A stretch of 64,000 bases of DNA. Origin: Edolisoma coerulescens (Eukaryota > Chordata > Aves > Passeriformes > Campephagidae). The translations under genes were made by a program, and so were the position numbers. The DNA is taken from contig VWZW01007296.1 of the NCBI GenBank assembly GCA_013397115.1, forward strand, positions 190,097-254,096, in the 5' to 3' direction. Under the pieces are notes generated by a model that was given only the letters and a program-made list of their open reading frames with translations, had not been told where the DNA came from and did not search any database. The first letter of the stretch is position 1. Each line of letters starts with the position of its first letter. Below are positions 42,016 to 54,046 of the stretch, piece after piece.

Positions 42016-44820
42016 AGCTGATGCCAGCGGCTCAGCCCCATCCCCGGGCCCAGCTGGCTCTCCCAAGCAGACAAACCCCACAGCTGAACCCCATGAACCC
42101 ACCCACTCCCTGCTGGAGCCGTGTGAGTGCCCAGCCTCCGATTCACCTCTGCCTGCAGTTTGTTCTCAAAGCAAGCGAAGCCAGGAACCAAAGGTGACCC
42201 CAGAGCTTAATCCTGATGGAATGCTTACTCCCCCTCGGAAGGGGATCCGGAGATTAACGCTCACCTTCACGGCAGCCTCTCCAAGTGACATTTTGATGAC
42301 TTAAGACACCAGAAAGAGCAGCTTGTGTGGGGAAGGTGAGTGCGACATTTTAATCAAAGTTGGTCAAAACTCAGCTTTAAGGTTTTGTAGGTGCACATGA
42401 TAATTCAAAATTTTTGCTGATTTTGAAAAGAATGATGACGTTTTTCCCCAGGCAACAGCATTTTTAGGAAACCCCTTGAATAATCCTGTCTTTCTGCTGG
42501 TGTAAGATCCTGGGGTAAAATTGCTGGTGCTGTAATAGGCATTCTTCCCGTGAAGAGTGTTAACTACAGCCTCCACTACAGCCTCCATCTCTCCAGGATT
42601 TGTGCTTGCAACAGCCTCGACTCTCTCCAGGCTGTTATTCAGCCCCCAACACCTGATGCCAAAATCCTTCCCTGCAGACAAAGTGGGTCAGGTTTTCCCT
42701 GCTGCTGCTCAGTGGGCTGGAGCGAGTCCCCAGTGAGTTTAATCCAAGGGCACTTTCCTGCTCTTTTAAAGCATGGCTGTGTCACACCAGGGACTATTGA
42801 CTGGGATGTGGCAGCTGGAGATGGGATGCAAAATCCCAATGCCATGCCTTGGCAGGATGTTTAAAGCCAGACCAAGTGAAAAAATATGTATAAGGCAAGG
42901 AAGGTTTTCTCTTGAAGTCTGTAGAGTAGGCTGCAGCCTCAGGGGGATCAGTTCCATTTTGAGTGCCCAGGGACATGGAAAATAAAAGCATGAGGTTCTG
43001 GAAAAGCAAAGCAAACCAGAATTGAGCCACTGATGCCATCAGCTGCATCCCACTCCTTCCAAAGGGAAGAAGCCTTTCACACTGGCTTGATTTCTGCAGC
43101 CCAAAAATAAGGTTCCTCTTTGAGAGCAGCTTTACTTCTTGCCCTGAGCATCTGTCTGTGTCCCAGTGTTATGGGCTGGGATATCAAACAGCCAGCAGGA
43201 AGGGCCGAGCAGTGCTGGGGGTCAGGAGAACGCTGGGGCAGCAGGGCAGGACATGTGCCTTGGTGGCATGTGGCATTTGCCACGGTTAGCAGAAAGCACT
43301 GGTCATTTGTTGAACCTTTATGCTTTAAATATTGTGCCTGACAGCCAAGTAAATTCTGGTCTCTTGTAACCCAAGCAGGAGCTGCTCTCTCCTCACTGGT
43401 TGCTTTCAGCTGTAAACATTCATTTGTCTACAGTTTGCCCTTATGGGGAAAAGTAAATCTCAAAGGGTGAAGTATTTGTAACTTTCAGTTTGTTGGTACC
43501 AAAACCGTCACGGGACTTTTCTTGTGACTGATGTGCCCTTGGTGGGCCATGGTGGGCAAATGCTGCCCCCAGACTGGAGCTGGTGTGGCTTCCAAAATCG
43601 CTGGGAGCTCCTTGGGAACTGATTTCCTGGGGGTCGGGTTGTTCCCTCTTTAATTACATTTAGTGGTGCTGGAGCCAGACCAGTAGCCCTCCACCACAGC
43701 TGGGGTCTGGGCTGCTGCAAAGGCACGGGGTGTCCCTCCTGTTTGGTGTTGACCTCTCTGGGTACTCAATCTCTTTGAAAATTCCCTGGAAAGTGGGGAA
43801 ATACCTGTAAATGTCACAAATTCACATTTTTCAACCTACAAACAGCAAGGCTGTGTTACAGAAAATGCCAACATCACCTGGAGCAAAGCAGGAACGACAG
43901 GAACTGTATTTATAGTGGCTCCAAAGAGGTTCTGCTGCAAGGCCAGACCCTGAGCGCTGCCCTGTGTCTGTGCCACCCCCAGGCCCAGCCCACCCACCCC
44001 TGGGGCCGTGACACCGTGTGGCCGTGGTGTCCCAGGGGTGGCAGCAGAAGCCTGTCCTGTCAAGTCCCCGGGGCTCCCCTGCCTTTCCCCTCGGAGAGCT
44101 TCCAGCCAAGGCCTGCATTTAAAGAGGTGTCTCGGAGATGCCGCGTCTGTTCCGGATGCTGCCGTGACAAGGAAACGCCTCCGCATCCTCGGGGCAGAGT
44201 TAATATTTGGGCAGTGTTGAAGCAGACCCGGCGTTCCCCAGCTCGGCTGGACGCCCTGGCTGTGCCCCAGCCCTGCCCAGCCTGGCACGGCCCCGCTCCC
44301 CTCCCGCTGCGGGGCCTGGCTCCGGCACCCGGGGCTGAACCCAACGCTCATCCATGTGTGCAGCGGTTCGGGGCCGAGGGGCAAAGCAATCCAGCTGGTC
44401 AGGCAAAATATTAGGAGAGTGGCTCTGCAAATACTGGGCTTTTTCTCTCTCAAAGATAAAGACGGAGCCTGAGGTTGAGAGCTGTGCTCTGAATATTCAT
44501 GGGGCTCTGCTGGTGCTCAGGCAGCACTGGCTCGCAGGAGGGGAAGGAAGCCCTCCAGCTGTTCCCCTCTGCAGTTCAGTCTGTCGTTCCTCATGGTAGC
44601 ACGCTACGGAAAAGGCTGGAAAAGGTGGAATGTGGTGGTCGTGGTGTATCAGTCCTGATAACGTGGCGTGAAATCGGGCCAGACTCCCTTGTGTGCTCAA
44701 GAGAGGAGCCTGGGTGCGAGTCTGGGGAGAAGAGGAGGTTTTCTCACAGCCCCAGAGCACCAGCGGCCCCAGCCGTGTCCCCTTTGGCAGCGCGCCCTGA
44801 GCCGCAGGGCAGGGCCCACG
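42016..44820. other. Intergenic DNA, no gene seen
   Basis: No exon, RNA gene or transposon was recognised. A CpG-enriched patch at about 43990-44340 shows overlapping ORFs on both strands but no domain. A minus-strand ELIPL string near 42950 was examined and dismissed because no splice acceptor precedes it. Confidence 0.45.
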
Positions 44821-44963
44821 CTGTCCCCCCCTTTGGGTCCTGTCCCCCCCTTTGGGTCCTGTCCNGTTGGGTCCTGTCCTCCCCCTTTGGATCCTGTCCC
44901 CCCCCTTTGGGTCCTGTCCCCCCCTTTGGGTCCTGTCCCCCCGGGTTGGGTCCTGTCCCCTCA
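44821..44963. repeat. ~20-bp C-rich minisatellite with unresolved base
   Basis: About seven copies of GTCCCCCCCTTTGGGTCCT vary in C-run length, and an N at 44865 sits within a shortened copy. The reverse strand has G7 runs at regular spacing. Repeat-derived ORFs on both strands are not genes. Confidence 0.93.
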
Positions 44964-45227
44964 CTGTCAGCACTCGCCAGGAGCTGCGGTTTGGCACCGA
45001 AAGGCCTGGAGACACCCACAGAGAAAGGACCCCGAGCCCAGGGCTGTGTCTGTCCCACACACAGCCCCTCCAGCTGTGGCTCTGCGGCTGCAGGAGGTGC
45101 TGGGGAATTACAGGCGGAGGAACAAAACGTTTCATTTCAGTTTGTGGCATAAGCCTGTGTGCAGGAGCTGCAGGAAGCACAGAGAGCTGTTTGGCTCTTT
45201 TCCCCTCAAAAAAGGGGGTATAACTCC

Positions 45228-45283
45228 ACACCAAGATGAGCTTTGAGGTCCTTTCCAACCAAAACCATTCTGTGATTCTAGGA
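45228..45283 (+). mobile_element. CR1 LINE terminal fragment
   Basis: Only the last 55 bp or so of a sense CR1 are visible: GATGAGCTTTGAGGTCCTTT, CCAACCAAAACCATTCTGTG and ATTCTAGGA. The rest is missing, consistent with extreme 5' truncation. Confidence 0.85.
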
Positions 45284-47360
45284 TCCCTCCTCTCCCCTGC
45301 CACAGTGGCACCACCAAAGCTGCCTGTCACAACCCTGTGCTCTTCCAGCTGCAGGAAAGTCCCTCCCAAAGCCCAGGAACTTTGTGAAAACCCCCCAACA
45401 TTAGGCACAGTCAGTTTCTCAGGATTAGTTAATTAAAGGCCACTTGTTATTAATTGGGAGATTTCCAGAATATTTTTGGTCCCTGTAAAGTCACCAGAAA
45501 AGAAAAATTGCTGCAACAAGTTTTCCTTGGATTTGAAAAATGACCTTTCTTGCCCGGGTGAATTCAGAGCTGCACACCCGGAGGGCGGGTGCCTCCTGGC
45601 TGAGTCCCCTCTCACTCACAGGGCTGCTCTGCAAGCGCCGTCAATTGGGGAAATTTATTTAGGCAGTCTCAAGGGAAGGTCTTGGCAAAGCATTAATGGC
45701 CTTCTTTTATAAAGAGACCTTTGTTCCCTGGCCTGTGTCTCGTTCAGCTGGTCGGGTCCCCGTGCAGGGCCAAGATCCATCTCTGAGCGGGGCTCTGGAG
45801 GAGTTCCCTGAGCCCGTGGTGAGACATCTGCCTCAGCGGTGGCACAGCTGCACGTGGTGCCCTCTCACCCTGCTGCACCCTCGGCGCGGGCACCTCGGCG
45901 TTTCCTGTGCTCAGCGCCACGGGCACCCCGGAATTCCGTGCTTGTTCCACTGGGAATGAGCCAGTGCAGAGCTGGAAAGGAAGGGAACAGGCAGGAAACC
46001 CCTGTGAAAATAAAAGGCTGACAGTAATCCACGTGTCCTGGCACTGCGCTCAACTGCAGCTGGATGTGGAATCCCAGCTAGTTTCGGAGTATCGAATTCA
46101 AAGTGATGTGTGGGAGCCCCAGTCACAGCTCTCCGAAAGAGATCCCGGTTCTGGGAAAACAAATTCCAAATGGTTAAGAAAAAACACATCTGAGACCCTT
46201 CAATTAACTCTCACATGGTCTCAGATTTGTCTCGGAGCCTCCCTAGATTTTCCTCCTTAATCCTAAAATGAAATTCAATTTATTTCATATGTTCTTAGTG
46301 CCTGAACAATTATTGTACCCTTGCAGTCACTTGTAGGGCCTTTTTTCCTTCCCTTCCCACATGGAAGAGTCATTTCCTTGTTTTCCATAGAGCAGGACAA
46401 GTGTGGCCAGCTGATGTCTTCACCATCTGAGTGGTTCCATGTCAAAAATAGATGCAAGAAGTCAAGAGGACTCCAACCCCTGCAGAATCACCAAAGGATG
46501 AGCACAATTCCAGCTGCTGCTTCATGACTCTTGCCTCAAATAGAGATTTTCGTTATGGTTTTCCACATAAATAGTATAGAAAATTAGAAATAAAAATAAT
46601 ATACAAAATTCTAAATTTAATTAATTAATTCTAAATTAATTCTAAATTAATTCTAAATATATAAAATCCACCTCTCATTATGAATTGGTTCTCAGAGCAG
46701 CTTACCCTGGAAAATGTGGGCCCTGTCCTGGTCCAGCTGATGGACATCCAAAACTCAACACTCTTCAGCCATTCTATCCCCAGAAATACCAGCAGCACAA
46801 GCTGGCAACACCACTTCTGCTAACAGAATGACTCAGATTCATTCTTAAATGTAGCAAAATAAATTGGTTTATCTCTGAAGAACCATTAATATGCGAGTTT
46901 TGTTTGGTTTGCATTTATGCAATCAGGAAATATCCCTAACCCAGAAATATCCCCTTCATCTGATTTTTCAAAATAAGTCTTTTTAGTTCTAATTAGCTCT
47001 TGGCACAGAAGTTTTTTATAGCAGGGTTTCAGCCAAGAGATGAGTTGGGCTGTGAATTTCTGACATGGCAAGACAGAAGTTCCAGAGCGGGGAAATAAAG
47101 GCGGTTGTCCCAGAGTATCCCGGGGAAACGGGCTGGTCCTCCCACAGCACCCTCGGATGGGAGCGCGGGCACGGAGAAGGGCCCCGCTGGTGCCAGGGAC
47201 AGGGCTCTGGGGGCAGTTCCAGTGGGAAAACACCTCTTCCCAGGGTAAATAATTGGCAGTCACGACACTGGTGTCACTGTCACTTGGTCCTCAGGACTGG
47301 TGTTCCCCTTGGGACAGAGCCACCTCGTCCCCACCGCCCCGAGCGCGGCTGCCGCACCCC
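45284..47360. other. Intergenic DNA, AT-rich in part
   Basis: No gene recognised. The stretch 46540-47050 is strongly AT-rich and contains the short repeat listed at 46609-46662. Confidence 0.45.
46609..46662. repeat. 11-bp AT-rich tandem repeat
   Basis: TTCTAAATTAA and close variants repeat about four times, with TTAATTAATTAA inside. The array is nearly pure A/T and could unpair easily. Confidence 0.8.
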
Positions 47361-47525
47361 GCGGGGATGAGACACGTCCCCAGCGGGGATGAGACACAGG
47401 ATGAGACACAGGATGAGACACGTCCCCAATGGGGATGAGACAATCCCCCCACGGGGATGAGACATGGGATGAGACACGGCCCCCGAGGGGATGACACACG
47501 TCCCCCCACGGGGATGACACACGTG
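47361..47525. repeat. GATGAGACACGTCCCC minisatellite
   Basis: Degenerate copies of GGGGATGAGACACGTCCCCA alternate with a shorter GGATGAGACACA form, eight to nine copies in all. The palindromic GGGGATG...CCCC arms could form hairpins. The minus-strand Ser/His/Pro/Gly-rich ORFs derive from the repeat. Confidence 0.88.
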
Positions 47526-50133
47526 TGACAGGCTCTGTGGGTGGCCTGGGGGCTGGTGGCCCTCAAACACAGCCTGATGCCCGGGCAGCACGCAGGTGTT
47601 GCCCCCTTGCCACGTGCCAGCCGCAGAGCCAGAGCAGCCGGCCTCTCCCGGGGAGGGAGGTTTGGAGCTCCTTCCAAAGCCGACCCACCGTGCCCTGCTG
47701 CGTTCCGGGCCCACGGCCCCGCTGTCCCCGGCTCCATCCTCCCCCCACAGCGGCTCCTCAGGGGTCCCCCCGGGTGATGGCCCTGGAACCGACTGCCTGG
47801 TGGGTGATGTCACCGGAATCACAGAGGGAAAGGCCAAATTAGGCAGCAATTTAGGGAAGATATGTCCTAAAATGGGAGTTGGGCTGATGAGCAGCAAGCA
47901 CAGAACACGGGGGTGATATTACCATGTTGAGAGCCCAGAGCCCGCACAGTCCCAATGCTGGAAAAATCCCTTCAGGACCTGGAAAGAGGAGAGAAAATCA
48001 GCCTCAGTCAGAGCTCTTTCCTCCGCCAGGGCAGGCAGGGCCGGAGGTCAGTGTGGGAAGGATCCCAGTGCTAGGAGAGATGGACACATCAATGCCGTGA
48101 GAATTTTTTCCTGGGAAGGGACAGTTTTTTGAGGAGCTCATTCAGCATAATTTTGGCTTTTCAACACAGAGCAACGAACCTGTTCTGGGCGATGGAAGAA
48201 ATGTGATTTTAAAGGGGCTGGAAGCCAAAGGCAGGGAGGAAGCTGGGCCGAGCTGAAGAAGGGGGAAGGGGTGCGGATCCTGCACCGGCTCCAGCGCTGG
48301 GGCAGGCGCTGCTGAGCTCCCCCGCGGGGATCCCTGGGGTTCGGGCAAGGCTCTGTCACTCCCGGCAGGGAGGAGCTGCTCGGGGCATCCCGGTGTGCCC
48401 AGCACCCGGGGGAGGATGGAGCTCCCGAGGATCCCACTGGGAATCCGCCCACCTCCCCTCTGCCATGCTGCTCTCCCCTGACACCCAGAGCAGGAGGGGC
48501 TGAGCTGACAGCACAGACGTTGCCAGGTTTTCATATGTATTGGATGAAATTGAATGTAGGGGCTGTGGTGTCAAAAGACTGAGCTTGATTTATAACCCCC
48601 CCCAAGACCCCAGACCAGGGGGGTGGTGAGGGAAGATTTGGGCTCACCCAGCAGAATTTGCTCCTTTGGGCACAGATGGGGCCTCACGAAGGGGTTACTC
48701 AGGCTCTGGAGGACTGGAATAACAGCCAATTTAATCAGAGCCACAGCTGTGCCCCAGCTGCAGCTGCCTCGGTGGCATCTGTACCCCTGGCAGCTGTGCA
48801 GACACATGGGGTGGGTGTGCTCAGGACCACGCTGTGGGAATTCCTGGGCAGCAAGTCCATAAGGAGAAATTCAGGAGCTAGCCAAGGCCCAAGCATCCCT
48901 AGTCATGGTGCTGGGAAGAGATGGCTGGAACTGGCCACACTCGGGTTCTGTCCAAGGAGCATCTGTGACAGCCCAACCCAGCCAGGGTCCCTCTGCCCTC
49001 ACCCCCAGGGCCTCACAAACACACAGGCTGAGGATGTCAGCGTCCCCAAGTTGCTCTCCTCCTTCCCATGCAGCACTAATAATAAACACAGAGTGCAGCT
49101 ATTAATAACAGCGATGGCCAGTGCCCTGCAGTGACGACACCGAGCACAGGCTGGCAGGGCCCCGCTCCCCGCGCCCAGCACAGCCCCAGGAATGCAATAG
49201 TTTCCTGTGAAAGAGGTCCTGCTCATTCATCAGGCATCAAGAAGTGTGTGCAAGCCAAGATTGTATTTATTTTTCATCTAAATATAGCTGAAGTTCTATT
49301 AAAACCTGCCGGGAATGGCTGGACTCCCACCCCACAGCCAGCACCGGGGAGGTGACACAGGGCTCTGGGTGCCAGTCCCTCCTTTCCACGTGTGCCTTCA
49401 TGCCAGGATGCTCATCCCCCTTGGCTGGGTGATAGTTTGGCACAGGGAGGGGCTATGGGGAGGGGTGATGGCACTACCGTGTACCTGGGCCCCCCACCTG
49501 TGCCCAGGTAAGACTCGGGTGGCCACAGCCTCTCCCCAGCACAGGAACAGGGGCAGCTTTGAGCGTTTGGCAGAACCAGGGCATGGGGCCCCGAGATGGC
49601 TCCTGCAGGGACAGCCCAGGGACGTCTCAGGCAGGGGACACCCAGCCCCAGGCAGGGCTGGGGGCTGTCTGAGGGGTCACTGCTTGGCCTCTGGCAGCAG
49701 CAGTGGAGAGGATGAAGTTTATCTCGTGCTCCAAGAATGACTCTGTGACAGCGAGTTGGGTTTGTATTTGTTTCGGAACAACCACTAGCAACTGCTGGGG
49801 CCAGCAGGAATCTGGCCTGATGGTTATTTAGGCTATTTGGATAGCTTCAAAAGCTTATCCAAACTGTCTGGCCCCTCGCTGTTGGTGGCTCGGGAGAAAA
49901 GCTCCCCGTTTTTCCTCTCTGCCCTGACGGTGTTGTGTGGTCATCCCGAATAGCAAAGGTGCCCTCTGGCAGCCTCATGTCCAGCCCTCCACCGGGGAGG
50001 GGGCCCTGCCTGTGGGATGGCTGCGAGCTGCATTTCACTGCTGGCCTGGTCCCCGTGGGACAGGACGGGGCCCTGGGGCTCAGCCTGGCCACTGCTGCTG
50101 GCCCAGTCCCTGCCCCTGTGCCTGCAGCAGAAC
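47526..50133. other. Intergenic DNA, no gene seen
   Basis: Mixed-composition unique DNA without recognisable exons or transposons. ORFs overlap on both strands with no conserved motif. Confidence 0.45.
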
Positions 50134-50205
50134 GCCCCTCTCTCCCTGATCTCCCTTCTCCCCACCGCCCCTCTCTCCCTGATCTCCCTTCTCCCCACCG
50201 CCCCT
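50134..50205. repeat. 33-bp tandem duplication
   Basis: Two identical 33-bp units beginning GCCCCTCTCTCCCTGATCTC (50134-50166 and 50167-50199) are followed by a partial third. The perfect identity suggests a recent duplication. Confidence 0.92.
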
Positions 50206-53200
50206 CGCTGCCTGCCCCCTGGGAGCCCTTTCAGCTCTCTGTGCTCTCTGCTGCTGTTCTCAGCAATTCACCCTCTGCGGGAGCACCGAGCCAGAGCTGC
50301 GGGTCAGGTGTCCCTGAGGGTCAGGTGTCCCTGAGGGTCCGATGCCCAGGTGCAGGGGCTCAGGGAGGGGGCAGGAGGGGCTGCCACTTCAACCCTTCAA
50401 ACGAGACAAAAGCTTTGAAGGTTTAAGCCCCAAACAAGACCAAGCCCCACAGGCCAGCTCCAGGCCTGTCTAAGCACACCCATACAAGTTCATGCATACC
50501 TATTTGTATGTGTGGGAAGGAACGACCTTGCAGGGGCATCTTTTGCTGTTTAGGAAAACCTGCCCACACCTCCTTCGTGCTCCGGCTCTCAAAGCCTGGA
50601 AGCCAAGGGTTTGCCAAAAAAAGAAGGTGAGAACCACCCCCCAGCTCTATCCAAAAGATGCTGATTATTAATCAGAAGATCTTCAGCCAGTGACACAGGT
50701 GAGGCAGCCGGGACTGGCAGGAGCCCCACGGTGCCAGGACTGGGCAGGGAGAGGAGGTGTCAGCACCTGCTCCCCACAGAGCCAGAGGATGCTCAAACAA
50801 ACTGCCCTCAGCACTGAGAAGGGGACATTAGAGCCTGCAATTAAGTGGAAGCCAGAAATTTGCCAAAGAATTGGTTTTGACAGACCACATGGAAAATCAA
50901 ACCATCTCACTTAGAGCTTATTTTGGTCTTTTGGTTTTCTGGCATTTTTCCTGTGAAACCTTCTCTTTCCTGTGTGTGAAGACAGTATGTTCTAGCTGAG
51001 CTCTTGCTTCTGCAATCACATTTATAACAGCAGCAGCAGCGATTGCAACACTCCAGTGAGGATCAGATGGAGTAGAATCCTAATGTTTATTCAAAATTAA
51101 CTGCTATGATAAAAATAGTGGTAATAAATAATGTCTGCCTGGGCTCTGAAAATGCAAAAGGAACAATAATAACCCCAGTCACCTTCATCTTTCAGTACAT
51201 TTCTAAAAAATTATTTTGCTGGTATTTCACTTGGTAATTGAGATTTCTTTGATAATTAGGATTTCTTTTTCATTTGCTAAAGATCTAAAAATCTAAATAA
51301 AAAATTTCATCAGTGTCTGTCCTCAGCATCTTATTGTGCTTACCCAAGCTCACTAATCAGCCCCATGAGGCAGCCCCGGGGCAGGGTGGGCAGCAGGACA
51401 CCCCCCTTACCTGCTGCAGGATGCAGGAGGAGGTGGCGAGTGCTGCTCTGTGACACTGGGGGATCTCTGGTACAAAAGTCAAGATGGGGAACATCTGCAA
51501 GAAACAAACCCAGCCACTCGGAGAGACCCTGTTAGTCTGGCACAAACACGTTTGTCACCCCTGTTACCAGCACGTGAAGACAAGACCTGGGCAATACACA
51601 GAATAAATGCAGAGCTCCAGGGCCCCAGAGATGTCCATCCCTCTCCACACGATGCAGAAATGCCCAAAGCAGGGCTCGTGCTGCAGGGAGAGGTTGGTGC
51701 TGCCGTGGTGCAGGACAGCTCGGTGTCACGGCTTAACCCCAGCCGGCAACTGAGAACCAGCTGCTGAGAAAAAATGCACTCCATCCCAGTCCAACCCCAA
51801 ACACCGGCCTCTGTGAGGAAAACTGACCCTGCCCCAGCCAAAACCAGCACCCACAGGGAGAGGCTGCTGGTCCCAGCTGGCAGGTGGGATTAAAAACTGG
51901 CTCTGTTGACTCTGTGCCCCAACAGGATCCACTGGCACCTTCCCCCAGCAGCTGCTTGTCCTGCTGCTAAATCTGAAAGTATTTTTCAAAACCTCTGAAA
52001 CTGCCTCCAGGCTCTTTCCCAATGCCTGAGTATATTCAAATGCTCCCTAATTTCCAGGAACAATAGCCAATCCTGCCTAATTTATGTGCACTCCCACGTT
52101 AGCTTCTTAATAACCTTGTAACAGATGACTCTTGCATAAATAGTCCCGAAATCAGATCTCCACAGGGATCACCACGATTCCAAAGCCTCCTGTTAACTCC
52201 TGGCAGCGGGAGAGGTGTCGTGCTCCCTTTCCAAAGGCACAGGGAACCACTTTGCTCTATTACCTGCAGGACTTGGCTGTGGCTGGTGGCCCCCAGGGCA
52301 GCTGAAGGTCTCGTCCGGCAGAGCTGTGCTGACCTGGGGCAGTGCAGGCCAGGACCCCGCACCCCCAGGGCCCCCCCCCAGTGTGGTGGGCACGGCTGGA
52401 CCATTTCCAGTCTCCTGAGATGGATGGAGATGTGTTTTGACGAGCAAAGGCCTCCACACAGAGTAACTGGAGGCACTTTGTGGGGAAATGGGAAGTGCTC
52501 GGGAAGCGCCCAGGACAGCAATGGCTTTTTGCTGAACCTCACGAGATTTTTCCCATCCCAATCTGTGGTCTCCAGCACTGCAGCTCCCAAATGGAAATGC
52601 CAGAGCATTCCACCACCAGCAGCCAGCAGCTGTCACTGAAGCCCTGGAAAAGGAGCCCAGGCACTGCCCCACATCACCCCTGGCATTCAGGGGCGTTGGG
52701 GACCGGGCAGAGACTCAGCTCCATCCCTGAACTCGTCTGACCATAAACCATCCCCTACCTCTGAACCCAACTCAGCTCCCACCACAAGACTGCCCCCACT
52801 AAGGACTAAAGCTGCCTCTCCAAGCCCTTCTTTCTGCCTGACCCAAGGCAGTAAATCCCCTCCCAGCTTCCCCCTGGAGAGCCCAGCTGAACATCTGAGC
52901 CTTCCAATAAAATCAGGAATAAAAATCACTGACCTGGACTCCTGCCCGTGCTGCCAACCAGGTTACCCCCGGCTGCTGGAAGTGCTGGAGCTGCCCCTCC
53001 CTGTGGCAGGTGGCACAAGCCTCGCTGCCCCGGCCAGCACAGGCACTGCACCTTTGGATGCAGAAACACAGAATTTTAAATGGGATCCTAAGCGCTGCTC
53101 ATTCCCAGAGCTCTGTGGATGCTCGGTGGTTCCCTGGGTCCGTGTGTGCAGCTCGGCCGGGGTGGCAGCTCCAGGAGCCAGCGGTAGCCCATCACCATTA

Positions 53201-53756
53201 ACCTGTCATCCCCCGGCCCCCGCCAGGAGGGGTGCAAGGTGTTTCTGGGGAAAACAAATGACTAATGCCAGCCTCAAATCTATCTGTAAATGCGGAATTA
53301 GCCAAAGAATGCATGTGTACATCTACTTAAGGACAATTTCAGTTCCCCCCAATGCAGGAAGGCGGGTGCCGCTCTGGAGAGGCTGCTGCCCGTGCTCTGA
53401 CAGATGCAGGAGCATCCCGAGAGCAGCGGAGCAGCGCGGATCAGCAGCAGTTAACAACTGATTCATTGAGGCTCTCAAGCCGTCATTAGCCCCGGCGGAT
53501 TCATGCTTCAGAGTGACTGCCACGGTTACGCGATACCATCTCTGTTATTCCAAACTTAATGGAGCCGCATAAACAAAGCGGTTTTAGAACTTTTTTTCCT
53601 CCCTTAAAGATCATTGTTTGGATAAAACAGAGGGTGGAAATAATTCCCCAGGCTGGCCGTGACACCTCCAAGCGCAGCCGGGCGCTGCGGAGCCGCCCCG
53701 AGGAGCAGCTCCGGTGGCTCCAGCTGCAATCCCGACGGATGCTCCAGCCCGGCCTC
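50206..53756. other. Intergenic or distant-gene intronic DNA
   Basis: No complete gene recognised. The segment 50930-51340 is AT-rich unique sequence with several AATAA strings. A weak minus-strand candidate exon at 51411-51494 is listed separately. From 52230 to 53240 the DNA is GC-rich with overlapping ORFs but no domain. Confidence 0.4.
51411..51494 (-). other. Candidate 84-bp coding exon, possibly SSUH2
   Basis: On the minus strand this segment follows TTTGTTTCTTGCAG and precedes GTAAGG, both near-consensus splice sites. It is exactly 28 open codons: MFPILTFVPEIPQCHRAALA then TSSCILQQ. The C-terminal part resembles, from memory, the segment of SSUH2 ending HSAALASRARVLQQ. Its start resembles VYPIVDF of the same protein, with about eight residues missing between the two. 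In mammals SSUH2 lies next to LMCD1 on the opposite strand, which fits. I could not find the expected following exon or the zinc-finger exons, so it may be a chance match, a pseudogene remnant or an exon of a non-coding RNA. Confidence 0.3.
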
Positions 53757-54046
53757 AGCACCCCCTGCCCGGGCAGCTCTGTCCATCCCTGTCCCAGCAC
53801 CCCCTGCCCGGGCAGCTCCGCCCAGCCCCGCCTCAGCACCCCCTGCCCGGGCAGCTCCGTCCATCCCTGTCCCACCACCCTCTGCCCGGGCAGCTCTGTC
53901 CATCCCTGTCCCACCACCCCCTGCCCGGGCAGCTCCGTCCATCCCTGTCCCACCACCCTCTGCCCGGGCAGCTCCGTCCATCCCTGTCCCACCACCCTCT
54001 GCCCGGGCAGCTCCGTCCATCCCTGTCCCACCACCCCCTGCCCGGA
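53757..54046. repeat. 39-bp C-rich minisatellite
   Basis: Seven to eight copies of a 39-bp unit containing AGCACCCCCTGCCCGGGCAG then CTCTGTCCATCCCTGTCCC. Because 39 is divisible by three, all frames repeat every 13 residues and remain open, giving false ORFs of 140-255 codons on both strands. The minus strand is G-rich with quadruplex potential. Confidence 0.95.

Noticed and set aside
42766..43014. Minus-strand MELIPL string
   Set aside because: No splice acceptor precedes it and the flanking residues do not match SSUH2 or LMCD1.
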